DNA of 63,203 nt from Peribacillus simplex (GTDB lineage: Bacteria; Bacillota; Bacilli; Bacillales; DSM-1321): positions 1 to 63,203 of the forward strand of contig NZ_FTMX01000014.1 of the NCBI RefSeq assembly GCF_900156045.1, in the 5' to 3' direction. Under the pieces are notes generated by a model. That model did not search any database. It was not told where the DNA came from and saw only the letters and a list, made by a program, of their open reading frames with translations. The first letter of the stretch is position 1, and each line of letters opens with the position of its first letter. Below are positions 61,010 through 63,203 of this stretch, in pieces. A program made the position numbers and the translations under genes.

Positions 61010-62413
61010 ATGAAAAAACAATTTCTATCGGTAACCTTGATTGCAGCATTGACACTCGGGACAGCGGGGTCAACCACCGCTTTAGCAGCGCCACATTCAT
61101 CGACGGTGCTATCTGCGCCATCCATGGACAAGCAAGTCATTAAAAGAATCGATGCCGATAAAATCTACAGGAATATTGAATACCTCTCACAAACACCTCG
61201 GGTGGCCGGTACGGATTCTGAGTATAAAGCCGTCCAATTCATCAAAAAGCAATTCCAATCTTATGGCTATAAAGCCGATATCGAAGAGTTCAATTTTTTA
61301 TCTTATACAGACCCAAATCTGGTCGAGCTGTCCGTTGCCGGATTTGAAGGGGAAATCCAAGCGAACCATTTAACCTATTCTGTTAATGGGGACCTATCCG
61401 GTGAAGTGGTATATGCAGGTTTAGGAACGAAAGAAGAGCTGGAGGAAACCGACGTTTCAGGGAAGATTGCCCTTATACAAAGAGGGAGCCTCACTTTTGC
61501 AGAGAAAGTATTGAATGCAGCAGAAAAAGGGGCAGCGGGAGTCATCCTATTCAATAATGCAGATGGGGATTTAAACGGGACACTCGGTGAGGATAATGAC
61601 AAGTATGTTCCATCTGTCACGATAACCAAAAAGGATGGGGAAGCCCTGCTGGGAAAATTGAATGCCGGAGTTAAATTGACAGCATCATTAAAAATCGAAG
61701 GAGCTTATTCCGGAGAAAAAACCTCTTATAATGTAGTGGCAACGAAAAAAGCAACAAAGAACAATAAAGCAAAGAAGAGCGATATCATTTATATTACTGG
61801 ACATCATGATTCCGTTGCGGGGGCACCCGGAGCGAATGATGATGCATCAGGAACATCCGTCACCCTTGAACTTGCACGTGTTCTGAAGAATCTTCCGACA
61901 GATACGGAAATTCGATTCGTCACCTTTGGGGCAGAGGAAAATGGATTGCTAGGTTCACAGCATTATGTGAGCAATCTCCCTGATGATGATATCAAGCGGA
62001 CCATTGCCAACTTCAATCTCGATATGGTGGGAAGCAGGGATGCCGGGGATTTGGTCATATTGACTAATGATGGAGAAATGAACCTTGTAACCGAGCTGGC
62101 CCAAGCATCAAGTACAAGACTGAATGGAGAGCAGACTCCATATGGACAAGGCGGGAGAAGTGACCATGTATCCTTTGCTGAAGCTGGGATTCCCGCTGCT
62201 TTATTCATCCACAGTCCATCAGAACCTTGGTATCATACTCCTGATGATACCATTGATAAAATCTCAAAGGTAAAGCTTCAAGATGTTGCTGAAATTGTCG
62301 GCACAGCTGTCTATGACCAAGCTAAAATCGAAGCTAAAAAACCTGATCTCAATCATAAAAAAGGGAAAAAGGTGAAAGTACCGCATTTATTTGACGAAAA
62401 GGAATACAAATAA
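61010..62413 (+). CDS. Secreted M28 zinc aminopeptidase with PA domain
   Basis: A 467-residue secreted protease with a signal peptide of ~26 residues (ALTLGTAGSTTALA). A PA insert domain lies at ~120-225 (GKIALIQRGSLTFAEKVLNAAEKGA). The M28 catalytic domain shows the zinc ligands in TGHHDSV, GANDDASG, GAEENGLLGS and FNLDMVGS, with a final His in EPWYHTPDDT. It resembles B. subtilis YwaD. The tail is lysine-rich. GGGAGG precedes the ATG. Confidence 0.93.
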   Translation: MKKQFLSVTLIAALTLGTAGSTTALAAPHSSTVLSAPSMDKQVIKRIDADKIYRNIEYLSQTPRVAGTDSEYKAVQFIKKQFQSYGYKADIEEFNFLSYTDPNLVELSVAGFEGEIQANHLTYSVNGDLSGEVVYAGLGTKEELEETDVSGKIALIQRGSLTFAEKVLNAAEKGAAGVILFNNADGDLNGTLGEDNDKYVPSVTITKKDGEALLGKLNAGVKLTASLKIEGAYSGEKTSYNVVATKKATKNNKAKKSDIIYITGHHDSVAGAPGANDDASGTSVTLELARVLKNLPTDTEIRFVTFGAEENGLLGSQHYVSNLPDDDIKRTIANFNLDMVGSRDAGDLVILTNDGEMNLVTELAQASSTRLNGEQTPYGQGGRSDHVSFAEAGIPAALFIHSPSEPWYHTPDDTIDKISKVKLQDVAEIVGTAVYDQAKIEAKKPDLNHKKGKKVKVPHLFDEKEYK

Positions 62414-62427
62414 TGCAGTAAGTATTT

Positions 62428-62456
62428 AGAGGGTGCAGACTGCATCCTCTTTTTAT
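62428..62456 (+). terminator. M28 aminopeptidase terminator
   Basis: AGAGG-TGCAG and CTGCA-CCTCT arms followed by TTTTT. Confidence 0.82.
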
Positions 62457-62648
62457 GTTTAAAAATGGAAAACAAGGGGCAATTAGTCTAATCCGGAATT
62501 GATGACTATGGGAAGGATTCCCTAAATACCTAGCATAAATAGCTTATTTATCCCTATTTAACTCTAAGACTATAATCCTTATAATAAAAATTATGAAAAA
62601 TATGACAGTCTACATAATGAGAATAGTACGTTTGAGGTGATTTTTTAA

Positions 62649-63074
62649 GTGTATGCAAATTCATTGAGTGAAATTCACTCAGCCCTCTCCAGCAAAATGT
62701 CCGATGTTAATGAAAAAATCAATCGTTTGGAGCAGGCAAAAAGACAAATCAAAGACGAACAGAATGCTTGTCTGGGGGAAATTGCTAAAATTAAAAATCC
62801 GGACTTGGGTAAAAGCTGGACGGGAAACCGTGCAGAAGACTTTCAGGATGCCCGCAGTGATGCATACAAGGCAATGTCAACGATCATTCATGATGATTAT
62901 GACGACTATCAAGAGAAAATCGACGGTAAAATCATGATGCTTAATATAGAAAAAAAGGCTCTGAGTGCAGCAGGCACAATAGCACATGAAGCGGATGTTC
63001 TATTAGGTAAAGGGGAAGCCGTCATAGATCAATTGGAAAGTAAAATATCATATTTAAAAGGGTGGTTGTTTTAA
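62649..63074 (+). CDS. YwqH-like (DUF5082) protein of an LXG toxin locus
   Basis: A 141-residue helical protein of WXG100-like build, with KSWTGNRAEDFQDARSDAY carrying the central W-x-G. It matches DUF5082 (YwqH) proteins that stand first in LXG polymorphic-toxin operons and act with the type VII secretion system. It starts at GTG 62649, seven bases after GAGGTGA. Its stop shares one base with the next start (TAATG). The expected LXG toxin and immunity genes lie beyond the window. Confidence 0.85.
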   Translation: MYANSLSEIHSALSSKMSDVNEKINRLEQAKRQIKDEQNACLGEIAKIKNPDLGKSWTGNRAEDFQDARSDAYKAMSTIIHDDYDDYQEKIDGKIMMLNIEKKALSAAGTIAHEADVLLGKGEAVIDQLESKISYLKGWLF

Positions 63075-63203
63075 TGACGACAATCAAACTGAATCATCCT
63101 GCCGTAATGAAGCAAGTCGATCAGGTGAAGACGGCACTTGGTACAGTCACGCTTGGAAATTTGCCGGCAGGCGAGCTTGGCAGCAATAAATTGGAATTCA
63201 CCT
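63074..63203 (+). CDS. YwqI-like (DUF5344) protein, truncated by window end
   Basis: The frame runs from ATG 63074 to the window edge without a stop, reading MTTIKLNHPAVMKQVDQVKT and on. This fits the start of a DUF5344 (YwqI) small WXG-like partner, which follows YwqH in LXG loci. Only ~43 residues are visible, so the assignment leans on gene order. Confidence 0.7.
   Translation, partial: MTTIKLNHPAVMKQVDQVKTALGTVTLGNLPAGELGSNKLEFT

Overview
The window comes from a low-GC, endospore-forming Bacillaceae chromosome. The gene order of its first half is close to that of Bacillus subtilis (purEKBCSQLFMNHD, yerA, yerB, yerC, pcrB, pcrA, ligA, yerH, gatCAB, dgkB, rlmCD). Protein details and the mixture of cereus-like and subtilis-like neighbours suggest the Peribacillus (formerly Bacillus simplex) group. 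That placement is inference; nothing in the window names a species.

Region by region: (1) 1-315 holds the end of an rRNA operon (23S 3' end, 5S, terminator). (2) 814-14180 holds a NETI-motif gene, then a purine leader (PurR-type boxes, sigma-A promoter, guanine riboswitch, terminator) and the twelve-gene operon from PRPP to IMP plus purB. (3) 14190-27895 holds salvage, DNA-maintenance and translation housekeeping: yerA, yerB, yerC, pcrB, pcrA, ligA, a CamS-family lipoprotein and gatCAB. (4) 28023-31015 is an ECF sigma, anti-sigma and two membrane-protein operon. (5) 31190-34602 holds dgkB, a GNAT enzyme, a small zinc-finger protein and rlmCD. (6) 34716-38262 holds a YitT-like gene and a decayed second spoVA locus: spoVAD, two DUF1657 genes and a DUF421 gene are intact, but spoVAC and spoVAEB survive only as fragments. 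(7) 38515-45871 holds an amtB operon, small proteins, xpaC-telA-nitroreductase, a SEC-C protein and an intracellular subtilisin. (8) 45923-53135 holds ycnJI copper genes, a repeat-bearing secreted cadherin-like protein, an orphan sporulation-type histidine kinase, a VTT membrane protein and queT behind a preQ1 riboswitch. (9) 53357-60741 holds a YbaK-like protein, a CBS-HEPN-like protein, DUF3892, a zinc alcohol dehydrogenase with a near-perfect sigma-54 promoter, and a convergent operon of iron alcohol dehydrogenase, GAF/PAS kinase and sigma-54 activator. (10) 61010-63203 holds a secreted M28 aminopeptidase and the first genes of a YwqH/YwqI (LXG toxin, type VII secretion) locus cut by the window edge.

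The most notable points are the sigma-54/two-component/alcohol-dehydrogenase module (55255-60741), the eroded spoVA locus (35291-38262), the ECF operon with a three-repeat membrane protein, the CBS-HEPN-like fusion, two genes whose best start codon is ATT, and two nearly identical 20-bp palindromes bracketing the amtB cluster. No insertion sequence, prophage, CRISPR array or tRNA gene was recognised.
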